Notes: generated by a model not told the origin, from the letters alone. 64,000 nucleotides of DNA from an uncultured Paracoccaceae bacterium (GCA_947503925.1 CANNFQ010000001.1:558001-622000); one strand, 5' to 3'; positions 37,012 through 46,696 are shown, numbered from the stretch's first letter. A program made the numbers and translations.

Positions 37012-38079
37012 CTATCGGCCGAGCGACTTGGTTGTGCCAATGCTTGTGATGGCATTCATGAGTTTTTCTGTGTTGTTTAGTGCGGCGCCGGTGGCTTCCG
37101 CCATGACGGGCAGTGTCATCCATTCCAGCGCCCATGCGCTGCCAGATCGTTCCTGTTCATGGATCATGCCTTGGGTTAGCACCGCCTGCTGCCCGCCAAC
37201 AAAGCGGGCGAGGGTCACCAAGGCTTCGGCCCGGACCGGATTCTGCTTATGCGGCATGGCAGAGGAGGTGCCACCGCGCGACAGGCTGATTTCGTCGATC
37301 CCTTGTTGGGCCATCAGCGTGACGTCCTGTCCGATCTTGCCCAAGGTCCCGGTCACCAGCACCATCCAATGTCCGATGTCGCAGATCCCGCTGCGGTCGG
37401 TCTGCCAGACATCGCTCAGTGACAGGCCCAGTTCCTTGGCCACCAGGGGCGCACAGCGGGCGACATGATCCTGCGGGTTGTCACGCAAGCCGATGGGCCC
37501 GCCGATTTGCACCTGCGCCATCGCGGTGCGCAGGTCCTTGAGCCTTGCCAGATGGGCGGTGAGCGGCCGCCGCCATGTAATGAGCCGTGCCTCGACGGTC
37601 ATTGGTAATGCGGCCTGCATGCGTGTGCGGGCCATTAGTGGTCTGTCACCGAAACTGTCGCGCAGTTGGTCAATCGCCGTGATGAGGCGCTTGATCCGCT
37701 TTTCGAATGCGTCCAGTACTGCGACACAGGTCATCACCGTGGCGGTATCGATCACATCCTGGCTTGTCGCGCCGGTATGGATCGCTTTTGCTGCCTCTTC
37801 AGATAACCCCTCGCGCAGCGCGGACACCATGGCCGGGACCGGCAGGCCATCGCGGTTGCCGCCTATGCCAAGGTCGGCTCCGGAAAAATCTGTGATTGCG
37901 GTCAGCGCGATGTCGGCGTTAGTTTGTGAGACAACGTTGCAGGCGGCCAGCGCGTTGGTCCATGCGGTCTCGAATGCCAGCATCCGGCGGGTGAAGGCGG
38001 TGGCCCCAAAATGGGCTGCGGTGGATGTGTCGCAGAATAGGTCACCAAAGAGGCCCGAGGTGGTAAATGCGTTTGTCAT
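37012..38079 (-). CDS. pcaB: 3-carboxy-cis,cis-muconate cycloisomerase
   Basis: A 355-aa fumarase/aspartase-superfamily enzyme that lactonises carboxymuconate. It shows HTGATSQDVIDTA and the superfamily signature SSAMPHKQNPVRAE. It lies opposite to and convergent with the pobA-pcaCHG operon, with 42 bp between the stops, so it has its own promoter in the 221-bp gap shared with cysS. The length is shorter than the ~450 aa of some PcaB proteins but fits the alphaproteobacterial form. ATG at 38079 (MTNAFTTS). Confidence 0.93.
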   Translation of the reverse strand: MTNAFTTSGLFGDLFCDTSTAAHFGATAFTRRMLAFETAWTNALAACNVVSQTNADIALTAITDFSGADLGIGGNRDGLPVPAMVSALREGLSEEAAKAIHTGATSQDVIDTATVMTCVAVLDAFEKRIKRLITAIDQLRDSFGDRPLMARTRMQAALPMTVEARLITWRRPLTAHLARLKDLRTAMAQVQIGGPIGLRDNPQDHVARCAPLVAKELGLSLSDVWQTDRSGICDIGHWMVLVTGTLGKIGQDVTLMAQQGIDEISLSRGGTSSAMPHKQNPVRAEALVTLARFVGGQQAVLTQGMIHEQERSGSAWALEWMTLPVMAEATGAALNNTEKLMNAITSIGTTKSLGR

Positions 38080-38300
38080 GTGCGCACCTTTTGCCAATTC
38101 CGTCCGGTGAACAAGTGCCCCTGTGTTCGCTAATGCTGGACGTGTGCGCCTAGCACTGCTATTGCATATGTATGAAGAGCATCTGCATCATTACTTGCTG
38201 CATTATTATCTGCTGACATCTGTCGCGGGTTACTCTTTGTCGTTTCACATCAGAACTGATCTTGGTAAGCCCGCGGCGCAACCCGACTGCGCGAGGCATT

Positions 38301-39734
38301 ATGACCAAAATCAGGTTCCACAACACCAAGACCCGCAAGCGCGAGGATTTCGCGCCGATTGATCCAGCCAATGTGCGGATGTATTTGTGTGGGCCGACCG
38401 TCTATGACCGCGCCCATTTAGGTAATTCGCGCAATGTGCTGGTGTTTGACGTGCTGTTTCGCCTGCTGCGCGATGTTTATGGCGCGGATCATGTGACCTA
38501 TGTCCGCAACTTCACCGATGTAGATGACAAGATCAATGCGCGTGCCGCTGAGACAGGCCGGGCCATTGGTGACATCACCGCTGAAACGATTGGCTGGTAT
38601 CATGACGACATGGATGCGCTCGGGGCCATGCGCCCGACGCATGAGCCACGGGCGACCGATTACATCGCCCAGATGATTGCGATGATCGCTGATCTGGTTG
38701 CAAAGGGTCATGCCTATGCCGCCGAAGGCCATGTGCTGTTTGCTGTCGAAAGCTATGATGATTATGGCAAGCTGTCGGGCAGGTCGCTGGATGATATGAT
38801 TGCCGGTGCAAGGGTCGAGGTGGCACCCTATAAGCGCAACCCGATGGATTTTGTGTTGTGGAAGCCCTCTGCCGACGGGCAGCCGGGCTGGGACAGCCCC
38901 TGGGGCTATGGTCGTCCCGGTTGGCATATCGAATGTTCCGCCATGGCCCATGACCTGCTGGGTGAGACGTTCGATATTCATGGCGGTGGCAATGATTTGC
39001 AGTTTCCGCATCATGAGAACGAGATTGCCCAATCCGCCTGCGCCCACCCGCAGGGCGAATTCGCCCGGGTATGGCTGCATAATGAGATGTTGCAGGTCGA
39101 GGGCAAGAAGATGTCCAAATCGCTGGGCAATTTCTTCACCATTCGCGATCTGTTGGATCAGGGCATTCCCGGAGAGGTGATCCGGCTTGTCATGCTGGGT
39201 ACCCATTATGGCAAGACCATGGACTGGACCGAGAAACGCCGTGACGAGGCGGATCAGACCCTGCGTAAGTGGTATGGCATCCTGCATGGGCATGGGTTTG
39301 GTCCCGATCTGGTTTCGGCCTTGCAGGCGGAGGGCAAGTGGCAGGCGGACGAGGAATTCATCGGTGTGCTGGCCAATGACCTGAATACGCCAGGCGCTTT
39401 GGCCCGGTTGCATGTCTTATCCAAGGGCAAGACGCCAGCTGCATTGGCGGGGTTTGCCCATGGTATGGAAATGCTGGGGCTGGTGCGTGACTGGTCCGGC
39501 ATCCCGATGTTCGATGGTGGCGAAGCAGGCCCCGATGTGGCCCCGGCTATTGCGGCAAGGGTGGATGCGCTGCTGGCCGAACGCGCGGCTGCGCGCGCCG
39601 CCAAGGATTGGGCGGGGGCCGATGCCGTGCGCGATATCCTGACGGCCGCGGGTGTGCAGGTGACGGATGTCGGTGGGCAAGCGACATGGGTTCCCGGACC
39701 GGATTTTGATGCTGCAAAGCTGGGGGATGTGTGA
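38301..39734 (+). CDS. cysS: cysteinyl-tRNA synthetase
   Basis: A 477-aa class I synthetase. The HIGH-type motif is in [16 protein letters not shown], the zinc/editing region includes WHIECSAM, and KMSKS is intact in [11 protein letters not shown]. The C-terminal anticodon domain is present. The ATG at 38301 ([13 protein letters not shown]) fits the family better than an upstream alternative at 38262. It is followed by an AT-rich palindromic gap and then cimA. Confidence 0.97.
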   Translation: MTKIRFHNTKTRKREDFAPIDPANVRMYLCGPTVYDRAHLGNSRNVLVFDVLFRLLRDVYGADHVTYVRNFTDVDDKINARAAETGRAIGDITAETIGWYHDDMDALGAMRPTHEPRATDYIAQMIAMIADLVAKGHAYAAEGHVLFAVESYDDYGKLSGRSLDDMIAGARVEVAPYKRNPMDFVLWKPSADGQPGWDSPWGYGRPGWHIECSAMAHDLLGETFDIHGGGNDLQFPHHENEIAQSACAHPQGEFARVWLHNEMLQVEGKKMSKSLGNFFTIRDLLDQGIPGEVIRLVMLGTHYGKTMDWTEKRRDEADQTLRKWYGILHGHGFGPDLVSALQAEGKWQADEEFIGVLANDLNTPGALARLHVLSKGKTPAALAGFAHGMEMLGLVRDWSGIPMFDGGEAGPDVAPAIAARVDALLAERAAARAAKDWAGADAVRDILTAAGVQVTDVGGQATWVPGPDFDAAKLGDV

Positions 39735-39736
39735 TG

Positions 39737-39761
39737 AAGAATTTTCGTTACGAAAATTCTT
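39737..39761. repeat. AT-rich palindrome 1 between cysS and cimA
   Basis: AAGAATTTTCGT and ACGAAAATTCTT form 12-bp arms around a single T, starting 3 bases after the cysS stop. It is far more AT-rich than the ~58% GC surroundings. Confidence 0.6.
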
Positions 39762-39768
39762 GCGTGCG

Positions 39769-39790
39769 CAAAATTTTGGCTAAAATTTTG
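39769..39790. repeat. AT-rich palindrome 2 between cysS and cimA
   Basis: CAAAATTTT and AAAATTTTG (9 bp) enclose GGCT, 15 bp ahead of the cimA ATG. Its core (CAAAATTTTGGCTAAAAT) resembles the ATTTTAGTCAAAGTTTTT sequence beside the MFS gene, read on the other strand. Confidence 0.55.
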
Positions 39791-39804
39791 TGGGGTAGAG
39801 GGCG

Positions 39805-41421
39805 ATGAAAGAGCGTCTTTATCTTTTTGACACAACCCTGCGCGATGGTGCCCAGACGCAAGGCGTGCAGTTTTCCGCAGATGAAAAGCAGCAAATCACC
39901 GCTGTGCTGGATGGTTTGGGATTGGACTATATCGAGGGTGGTTGGCCGGGTGCCAATCCAACCGATACTTCATTTTTTGCCAGCCCGCCCAAGACACGTG
40001 CGACATTCACAGCCTTTGGCATGACCAAACGCAGCGGCCGGTCGGCTGAAAATGATGATGTGCTGGCCGCCGTGATGAATGCGGGCACATCGGCGATCTG
40101 TCTGGTGGGCAAGGCGCATGATTTTCACGTCACCACGGCGCTGGGTATCACGCTGGAAGAGAATACCGAGAACCTGCGCGCCAGTTTTGCCCATATCAAG
40201 GCGGCGGGGCGTGAGGGTCTGTTTGATGCCGAACATTTCTTTGACGGCTTCAAGGCCAATCCGGACTATGCGCTGGAGGCGGTGCATGCCGCTTATGATG
40301 CCGGTGCCCGCTGGATCGTGCTGTGCGACACCAATGGCGGCACGCTGCCCGATGAGATTTCCACGATCGTAAAGGCGGTGATTGCCAGCGGTATTCCCGG
40401 TGATCATCTGGCGATCCATACCCATAACGACACAGAAAACGCCGTGGCTGGGACGCTGGCAGCTGTCATGGCGGGCGCGCGCCAGATCCAGGGCACGCTG
40501 AACGGGCTGGGGGAGCGTTGCGGCAATGCCAATCTGACAACGCTGATCCCCACTTTGCTGCTCAAAGAGCCTTATGCCAGCATGTTTGAAACCGGGGTCA
40601 GTTTGGAGGCGTTGAGGGGATTGCGCCGTGCCTCCCGCCTGTTGGATGATATCCTGAACCGTGTCCCTGCCAAACAGGCGCCTTATGTCGGTGCCTCGGC
40701 CTTCGCCCATAAATCGGGTCTGCATGCCAGTGCGATTGCCAAGGATCCAAGCACATATGAGCATGTTGATCCCGCAGCCGTAGGAAACAGCCGCATTGTG
40801 CCGATGTCCAATCAGGCGGGCCAGTCGAACCTGCGCGCCCGTCTGGCTGAGGCGGGACTGCAGGTGGAGGCGGGCCATCCCGCGCTGGCGCGGATTGTGG
40901 AGCGCATCAAGGAGAAAGAGGCGCAAGGCTATTCCTATGACACCGCACAGGCGAGTTTCGAGTTGCTGGCCCGCGAAGAGCTGGGTGAGATGCCGCAGTT
41001 TTTTGAGGTAAAGCGGTATCGGGTCACAGTGGAACGCCGTCGCAACAAGCGCAATCAGATGGTGTCGTTGTCAGAGGCGGTTGTTGTCACCAAGGTGGGT
41101 GGTGAGAAGTTCCTGAATGTCAGCGAAAGTCTTGGCCCTGATGGGTCCGATCAGGGTCCCGTGAACGCCTTGTCGCGCGCGTTGGCCAAGGATCTGGGCC
41201 CTTATCAACAGATTATCGATGACATGCAGCTGGTTGACTTCAAGGTCCGTATCACCAATGGCGGGACCGAGGCCGTGACCCGTGTTATCATCGATAGCGA
41301 AGATGGGCAGGGCCGCCGCTGGTCCACCGTGGGCGTCAGTGCAAACATAGTCGATGCGTCATTTGACGCGCTGGTGGATGCCATCAATTGGAAACTGATC
41401 AGGGATGGGGCGACGCTATGA
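39805..41421 (+). CDS. cimA: (R)-citramalate synthase
   Basis: A 538-aa HMGL-family enzyme that condenses pyruvate and acetyl-CoA to citramalate, the threonine-independent entry to isoleucine. The opening LYLFDTTLRDGAQTQGVQFS, the metal motif HTHNDTENAVAGT and the NGLGERCGNANL block are those of LeuA-like synthases; the C-terminal ~150 residues form the LeuA allosteric domain. The length and the N-terminus match the CimA type (TIGR00977). The 3' end overlaps the next gene (ATGA). Confidence 0.93.
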   Translation: MKERLYLFDTTLRDGAQTQGVQFSADEKQQITAVLDGLGLDYIEGGWPGANPTDTSFFASPPKTRATFTAFGMTKRSGRSAENDDVLAAVMNAGTSAICLVGKAHDFHVTTALGITLEENTENLRASFAHIKAAGREGLFDAEHFFDGFKANPDYALEAVHAAYDAGARWIVLCDTNGGTLPDEISTIVKAVIASGIPGDHLAIHTHNDTENAVAGTLAAVMAGARQIQGTLNGLGERCGNANLTTLIPTLLLKEPYASMFETGVSLEALRGLRRASRLLDDILNRVPAKQAPYVGASAFAHKSGLHASAIAKDPSTYEHVDPAAVGNSRIVPMSNQAGQSNLRARLAEAGLQVEAGHPALARIVERIKEKEAQGYSYDTAQASFELLAREELGEMPQFFEVKRYRVTVERRRNKRNQMVSLSEAVVVTKVGGEKFLNVSESLGPDGSDQGPVNALSRALAKDLGPYQQIIDDMQLVDFKVRITNGGTEAVTRVIIDSEDGQGRRWSTVGVSANIVDASFDALVDAINWKLIRDGATL

Positions 41422-41837
41422 AACGGTTTTTGACATGTGCTGTTTTGCTGGCGGGCTGTGCGACCGGGCCGCTTGCCCCTGAGGGGACGGATTACATCGC
41501 TGTCACCTCTGGCAGCGGTTTCATTGGCCGTTCCGCTGATCGCATCTATGCCAATGACACATTGCGCCGCGAGGATCAGGACCCCGGCGATGCCGCGCCC
41601 GCCGTGCAGTGGCAGGATTTGCCAGAAGGAACCTATGAGAGGGCCCGGGTCATTCTGACGAAGGGGGTCCCGGGCATTTCGGAACCTGAATTTGATCTTT
41701 GCCCAACTGATATGGGGGTCAACAGCATGACATTCACCCAACCGATTGCCGGTGAAACCAGCGTTTCGGCAGGCTGCATGGACAATGGCTATTTTGCTGT
41801 TCGGTCGCAAATCATGGCGCTGCTTCCCCCCAGATGA
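41418..41837 (+). CDS. predicted lipoprotein
   Basis: A 139-aa protein with a short lipoprotein signal: MKRFLTCAVLLAGCATG, lipobox LAGC, lipidated Cys14. The mature part is of mixed charge with two further cysteines (DLCPTD and AGCMDNG) that may form a disulphide. I see no known domain. It overlaps the cimA stop by 4 bp and the next gene by 4 bp, so it is made as part of that transcript. Function unknown. Confidence 0.72.
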   Translation: MKRFLTCAVLLAGCATGPLAPEGTDYIAVTSGSGFIGRSADRIYANDTLRREDQDPGDAAPAVQWQDLPEGTYERARVILTKGVPGISEPEFDLCPTDMGVNSMTFTQPIAGETSVSAGCMDNGYFAVRSQIMALLPPR

Positions 41838-42601
41838 GCCTGCATGCCTGCGCCCAGATTGTTGAGAAGGCTGACCCCGAGCGTTTTCGCGCCACGATGG
41901 CCGCACCGGTGCCAGCGCGGGCGGTACTGTTTCCGCTTTATGCCTTTAACGTGGAGGTCAGCCGCGCGCCCTGGGTGACCGAGGAGCCAATGATCGCGGA
42001 GATGCGCCTGCAATGGTGGCGCGATGCGTTGGAAGAGATCGGGCAGGGTGGCCCCGTGCGCAAGCATGAGGTGGTTGATGCGCTGGTGGAGGTGCTTGAT
42101 GCCGATGCTGCTCGCTGTCTGGACGGGCTGGTCGCTGCGCGCCGTTGGGATATCTACAAGGAACCTTTCGAGGATCAGGCCCATTTCGATGAATATATCA
42201 ACGCCACATCGGGTCATCTGATCTGGACCGCTGCCCGCCTGTTGGGGGAGGCGTCCGAAAGCGTGTGTCGTGACTTTGCCTATGGTGTTGGGGTGGCGAA
42301 CCTGTTTCGCGCCATCCCGGAGCTGGAGGCGCGGGGGCGCAAGCCGTTGCTGGTTGGCACGACGGGCGGCGTGAAGAAACTGGCCCAATCCGCGTTGCGT
42401 CGGTTGGAGGCAGCGCGCGCTGGTCGCCGTGATGTCTCAAAACCAGCCGCTGCTGCGTTATTGTCAGGCTTTGCCGCGCGCCGGGTTTTGCAGCGTGCAG
42501 TCACAAGACCGACGGATGTGGCTGATGGGGCGTTGGAACTGACGCCTTTTGCGCAAAGCCGCAGGCTATTGTCGGTAAGCCTACGGGGCTGGTGGGTTTA
42601 G
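41834..42601 (+). CDS. squalene/phytoene synthase-like protein (NDUFAF6 type)
   Basis: A 255-aa all-helical protein of the squalene/phytoene synthase superfamily. Residues FPLYAFNVEVSRAPW and MIAEMRLQWWRDALEEI correspond to the first conserved helix pair, but the D-x-x-x-D prenyl-phosphate motifs are not clearly kept. The NDUFAF6-like group in alphaproteobacteria and mitochondria assists complex I assembly, which suits this divergence better than an isoprenoid synthase. It overlaps the upstream lipoprotein and, at its end, the convergent HExxH gene by 4 bp. Confidence 0.78.
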   Translation: MSLHACAQIVEKADPERFRATMAAPVPARAVLFPLYAFNVEVSRAPWVTEEPMIAEMRLQWWRDALEEIGQGGPVRKHEVVDALVEVLDADAARCLDGLVAARRWDIYKEPFEDQAHFDEYINATSGHLIWTAARLLGEASESVCRDFAYGVGVANLFRAIPELEARGRKPLLVGTTGGVKKLAQSALRRLEAARAGRRDVSKPAAAALLSGFAARRVLQRAVTRPTDVADGALELTPFAQSRRLLSVSLRGWWV

Positions 42602-43275
42602 CCTTCATCCGCGCTGTGTTCCGCGATGGCTTTGCGCAGTGCCTTGGCCGGGCGCGGGCTGAGCCGGGAGAGCGCGAGGTCCGCCGCGATTTTGTGGCGG
42701 GCGAGGAACATCGCAGTGGCATAGGCCCGCGATTCTTGTGTCATGTAGCCGGACCAACCCATCAGGTAGGGGCCTTCGAGCGCAAAAAGCCCGAACCCAT
42801 GTGTGATGCAATGCAGGTCCGTGGAAAGTTCATGCGCTTCTTCACCGCCTGGCGTGTCGTGGATGAAGGGTGCCAGACGTGCGTGCATCAGTTCATGCGT
42901 CATGGTGTTGATGAAAGCCATGGGCATGCGCATTTGGGATTCGTTGTAGCTGATCAGCGGCGCCTCATCATCATGCAGGTAGGTGCCGCCGACTTCGGAG
43001 AGTGACTGATAGCTGTGCCGGTATTCTTTGGGCAGGTTCGGCACTGGCGTAACCTCAATCCGTGCCACGGGCAGCAGGCGCGCAATGTCATCGGCGATCT
43101 GTTGGGCCACCTGCGGCGTGTGGCCTGACCCTGCGGTAAAGAAATCCCGCGACGGGGTGATGAGTTGCCGCCCCTTTTTCCAGCCCGGCCCGAATGTGTC
43201 ATCCGCCCAGTCGAAACTGTCGGTGATCCAGCCTTTCAGCGTGTCGCTGACAGTTGGTCTATTCTTCCAGAACAT
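42598..43275 (-). CDS. putative zinc metallopeptidase-like protein (HExxH)
   Basis: A 225-aa protein. The motif THELMH at 126-131 is a clear HExxH, and downstream acidic and His residues (EEAHELSTDLHCITHG, 145-160) could supply a third ligand. There is no signal peptide, so it is probably cytoplasmic. The family is uncharacterised. Alternative explanations are a structural zinc site. It is transcribed away from the MFS gene's end in the same orientation, six bases apart. Confidence 0.65.
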   Translation of the reverse strand: MFWKNRPTVSDTLKGWITDSFDWADDTFGPGWKKGRQLITPSRDFFTAGSGHTPQVAQQIADDIARLLPVARIEVTPVPNLPKEYRHSYQSLSEVGGTYLHDDEAPLISYNESQMRMPMAFINTMTHELMHARLAPFIHDTPGGEEAHELSTDLHCITHGFGLFALEGPYLMGWSGYMTQESRAYATAMFLARHKIAADLALSRLSPRPAKALRKAIAEHSADEG

Positions 43276-43281
43276 GCCGGG

Positions 43282-44499
43282 TCAGGCCGTTTGTCTAGGC
43301 TGCCTAACCAGCCAGATCAGTGACCCGCCAGCCAACACGAGGAAAGGGATCATGGCGAGGTTGACCGCGCTCCAGCCTTCGACCGCTGTTCCGCCAGAGC
43401 AGTTCATCAACCCGCCAGAGGCCAATGACGCCACCGTCACCATCCCAAAGACGACCATGTCGTTCATGCCTTGCACAACGCCCCGTTCTTCGGGCCGGTG
43501 TGCGCCCGCAAGCATGGTCGTTGCCCCGATGAAGCCGAAATTCCAACCCAGCCCCAACAGGATCAGGGCGAGGTAGAAATTGGTCAATTCCACCCCGGAC
43601 AGGCCAACAATCCCCGCGGCCCCGAGGATGACCAGCCCGGTTGCCATGATTTTCTCTACCCCGAACCGGGCGATCAGATGCCCGGTAAAGAAGGACGGTG
43701 CAAACATCGCCAGGACGTGGGCCGACACGATATCGTTGGCATTGTTGGTGGTGAAGCCGCAGCCAACGACCGCCAGCGGCGTGGACGTCATCACGAGGTT
43801 CATCAGGGAATAAGAAACCATACCCACGATGATTGCGACGACGATGCGCGGGTCGCGGATCAACTCGCCCCGGCTGCGTGTGACAACGGTACTGGTCGGT
43901 TGTGGTTCCTTCTTGCTGCCTTTGGGCAGATCCAACCCGAAGAACAGCAACATACCGAAAAGATTGAGCCCAGCGACGGCCAAATAGCTGCCCAGGAACG
44001 GCACGACATAGGCGTCCTGAACCAGCTTGTTCAATTGCGGCCCCACAACGGCTGAGAGTAGCCCGCCTGCCATGACGTAAGAGACAGCTTTGGGCCGGAA
44101 AGCCTCCGACGCTGTGTCGGTTGCTGCAAACCGGTAGAATCCTTGTGCCGACATATAGATGCCCGTCAGATAGGACCCTGCCAGAAGGATGGCGAAAGAC
44201 CCGACATAGAGCCCGTACGCCGCCACCAGCGCCCCGGTTGCCCCTGCAAATGCCCCGAGAAAGAACCCGAACCGCCGCCCGTTGCGCTGCATCAGCGGGC
44301 TGATCCAGGGTGCTGTTGTCATTGACCCAAAGACGATGAAAGAAATCGGCAGTGTTGCCAGGCAGGGGTTGGAGGACAGCATCCCCCCGGCCAGCCCGCC
44401 GATCACGAAGATCATTGGCATTTGCGCCCCCAGCACGGCCTGTGCCAGCACCAATACGGCCACGTTACGTTTGGCCCGTCTGTCATCCACATAAGTCAT
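43282..44499 (-). CDS. MFS transporter
   Basis: A 405-aa carrier with twelve predicted helices. The first is AVLVLAQAVLGAQMPMIFVIGGLAGG; the loop between helices 2 and 3 has APWISPLMQRNGRRFGFFLG. A charged central loop (DLPKGSKKEPQPTSTVVTRSR) separates the two halves. The substrate is unknown. It lies 42 bp downstream of cobB in the same direction and could be co-transcribed with the cobalamin genes, but there is no evidence it moves corrinoids. Confidence 0.88.
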   Translation of the reverse strand: MTYVDDRRAKRNVAVLVLAQAVLGAQMPMIFVIGGLAGGMLSSNPCLATLPISFIVFGSMTTAPWISPLMQRNGRRFGFFLGAFAGATGALVAAYGLYVGSFAILLAGSYLTGIYMSAQGFYRFAATDTASEAFRPKAVSYVMAGGLLSAVVGPQLNKLVQDAYVVPFLGSYLAVAGLNLFGMLLFFGLDLPKGSKKEPQPTSTVVTRSRGELIRDPRIVVAIIVGMVSYSLMNLVMTSTPLAVVGCGFTTNNANDIVSAHVLAMFAPSFFTGHLIARFGVEKIMATGLVILGAAGIVGLSGVELTNFYLALILLGLGWNFGFIGATTMLAGAHRPEERGVVQGMNDMVVFGMVTVASLASGGLMNCSGGTAVEGWSAVNLAMIPFLVLAGGSLIWLVRQPRQTA

Positions 44500-44541
44500 G
44501 GCGCATCGGTACGCCTGTGCCGCGTCCCTTGCAATCGTGAT

Positions 44542-45786
44542 TTAGGCCTGATCGATAATATGGGCGAAGGAGCCGCTGGCATTGTCGCGGATCAGCCCCA
44601 TTGCGGGCAGCGTGCTGCCGGTTGCATCCCTGGCAGCGAAAAGCGGCGCCCCTTCGGCCCTGATCGTGGTGGCATAGTGGAATTCATGCCCTGTCCAGCG
44701 ACCCTGCATTGGGCCCTGATCGGCATGCAGATGGCGGTAGCCCAGATGCAGCTTACGTTTGGCAAATGACGTCTCCAACTCCAGCAGCCCGGCCATTTTG
44801 TGGGTTTTTCCGTCAGCGTCGGTGAGGCTTTCACCCAGTGTCATGTACCCGCCGCATTCTCCATAGATTTGGCCCGAACTGTTGCGCAGGCTGTTTAGGA
44901 AAACGTTGTTTGCCGCCAGTTGCCCCGCATAGAGTTCGGGGTAGCCGCCGGGCAGGTAGATCAGGTCGGCCTTTGGTGCGGCATCATTGTTAAGCGGGGA
45001 GAATGTGCTGATCTCTGCCCCGGCCTTTTGCCAGTCACCCAGAAAATGCGGATAGGCAAAGGCGAAGGCAGCATCTTGTGCGATGGCGATGGATTGTGCC
45101 GGAGGTTGGCGTTTTGTTGGGGTTTCTGTCGCCGGTAAGCCGTGAAGTGCGGGCAGGGCGTTCAGATCGAGGGTGTTTTCGATCAGGTCGCCCGCTTGAT
45201 CGAGGAAGGCCGTCAGGTCGTGCCGTTCCTGTGCCTGTACCAGCCCCAGATGCCGGGAGGGTTGGTTGAGCGTGGCGGTGCGTGGGACCGCCCCGATGAC
45301 GGGAATGTCGCCTAGCGCTTGTCGCAGCATGGTTTCGTGCCGGGCGGAGCCCACATTGTTCAGGATCACCCCGGCGATTTTCACGCGCGGGTCGTGGTTG
45401 ATGAACCCTTTGGCAAGCGGGGCGACGGAACCCGCCATACGCGCGGTGTCGATCACCAGCACCACGGGCAGATTGAGGATGCGCGCCAGATCGGCGGTGG
45501 CCCCTTTGCCCAAGGGTGGTGCCCCGTCGAAAAGCCCCATCGCCCCTTCGATGATCAGGGGCGTTGGCCCGGCAGCCAGTGACTTGATCCGCGCAGGCGT
45601 CATCGCCCAGGCGTCGAGGTTCAGGCAGGGTTGCCCGCAGGCGGCCTCATGAAAGCGTGGGTCGATATAGTCGGGGCCGGATTTGGCGCCCCGGATTGCC
45701 ATTTTTCGGCTGAGGGCGCGCAGAAGGCCGAGTGTGATTGTCGTCTTGCCGCTGCCGGATGCCGGCGCGCTGATGATGAAGCTCAT
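44542..45786 (-). CDS. cobB: cobyrinate a,c-diamide synthase
   Basis: A 414-aa amidotransferase that converts (hydrogeno)cobyrinic acid to its a,c-diamide with ATP and glutamine. The N-terminal P-loop is SAPASGSGKTT; the C-terminal GATase1-like domain has GGYPELYAGQL and the nucleophilic Cys in GECGGYMTLG, with the His/Glu end near HEFHYAT. It follows cobA in the same direction after a 58-bp gap that holds a Rhodobacteraceae-type repeat. Confidence 0.95.
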   Translation of the reverse strand: MSFIISAPASGSGKTTITLGLLRALSRKMAIRGAKSGPDYIDPRFHEAACGQPCLNLDAWAMTPARIKSLAAGPTPLIIEGAMGLFDGAPPLGKGATADLARILNLPVVLVIDTARMAGSVAPLAKGFINHDPRVKIAGVILNNVGSARHETMLRQALGDIPVIGAVPRTATLNQPSRHLGLVQAQERHDLTAFLDQAGDLIENTLDLNALPALHGLPATETPTKRQPPAQSIAIAQDAAFAFAYPHFLGDWQKAGAEISTFSPLNNDAAPKADLIYLPGGYPELYAGQLAANNVFLNSLRNSSGQIYGECGGYMTLGESLTDADGKTHKMAGLLELETSFAKRKLHLGYRHLHADQGPMQGRWTGHEFHYATTIRAEGAPLFAARDATGSTLPAMGLIRDNASGSFAHIIDQA

Positions 45787-45802
45787 CGCTTGTGGCCGGT
45801 TT

Positions 45803-45840
45803 GGGATGCCTCCGGCGGGAGTATTTTTGGCAAGATGATA
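45803..45840 (+). repeat. intergenic repeat with hairpin CTCC-GGCG-GGAG followed by T-tract
   Basis: The sequence around GATGCCTCCGGCGGGAGTAT followed by TTTTGGCAAGATGA matches a short element that I recall as very frequent between genes in Rhodobacteraceae. It can form a small hairpin (CTCC/GGAG) followed by TATTTTT on the plus strand, antisense to the flanking cobA and cobB. The copy number here cannot be checked from one window. Confidence 0.6.
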
Positions 45841-45844
45841 AGCA

Positions 45845-46696
45845 TCAGGCTGATTCTGCGGGTCGGCCCCTGCCCAAGGGATCGAGATTGCGTGGTGCTT
45901 GCCCTGCAGCCATACCTTGCCAGTCGAGCACTTGCCGCATCAGCACGGATTTTCCCACGCAGATGATGGCGGGTGGTTCGAGCCCGGCATTGGTGATGTC
46001 ATCAACGATGGTGCCGAGCGTGGTTTCTAAAACCTGTTGATCGTCGGTGGTTGCGGTGGTGACCACGGCGACCGGTTCGCTCAGGCTGCGCCCCGCCTTG
46101 ATCAGGTGGTCCGCGATCTGGGCGATATGTTTCATGCCCATATAGATCACGATGACTTGGCTGCCTTTTGAAATGCTTGTCCAGTCGAGCGATCCGGGGG
46201 TGTTTCCGGATTGGTCATGCCCGGTGACGAAGGTGACCGATTGGTTCACGTCCCGGTGGGTGACCGGGATGCCTGCATAGGCCAGCCCGCCGATCCCCGC
46301 GCTGATCCCCGGAATAATCCGCACGGGGATGTTGTACTGCACCAGCGTCTGCGCCTCTTCCCCGCCGCGTCCGAAGACAAAAGGGTCGCCGCCTTTAAGC
46401 CGAAGGACACGTTTCCCCGCCCGCGCCAAGTCAACCAGCCGCAGCGAGATGTCCCGCTGTTTGGCAGAGGGTTTGCCACCTCGTTTGCCAGCATAGATAT
46501 GTTCCGCCTGTGGCGCCCAATCGAGGATCTGCTCCTGTACCAGCGCATCATAAATCACAACATCTGCCTGCCGCAGCCCGTTGACTGCATGCAGGGTCAG
46601 AAGCCCGGGATCGCCGGGTCCTGCGCCGCAAAGCCAGACCCAGCCGGGCATCAGTTTGGGCCATGCGTGGCCGGGCAGGGTGGGTGTGTCGTTCAT
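45845..46696 (-). CDS. cobA: uroporphyrinogen-III C-methyltransferase
   Basis: A 283-aa SUMT that methylates uroporphyrinogen III at C2 and C7 to precorrin-2, entry to cobalamin and sirohaem. Motifs are VWLCGAGPGDPGLLTL, VLRLKGGDPFVFGRGGEE, PGISAGIGGLAYAGIPVTHR and, at the C-terminus, AIICVGKSV. There is no CysG dehydrogenase domain. The ATG at 46696 is preferred; upstream in-frame starts overlap cbiD on the other strand. Confidence 0.95.
   Translation of the reverse strand: MNDTPTLPGHAWPKLMPGWVWLCGAGPGDPGLLTLHAVNGLRQADVVIYDALVQEQILDWAPQAEHIYAGKRGGKPSAKQRDISLRLVDLARAGKRVLRLKGGDPFVFGRGGEEAQTLVQYNIPVRIIPGISAGIGGLAYAGIPVTHRDVNQSVTFVTGHDQSGNTPGSLDWTSISKGSQVIVIYMGMKHIAQIADHLIKAGRSLSEPVAVVTTATTDDQQVLETTLGTIVDDITNAGLEPPAIICVGKSVLMRQVLDWQGMAAGQAPRNLDPLGRGRPAESA

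Noticed and set aside
38123..38362. A plus-strand frame between pcaB and cysS
   Set aside because: Runs into cysS in another frame, lacks a ribosome site and the sequence is not protein-like.
38418..39413. A 331-codon minus-strand frame opposite cysS
   Set aside because: Antisense to a certain gene, no start context, no recognisable motif.
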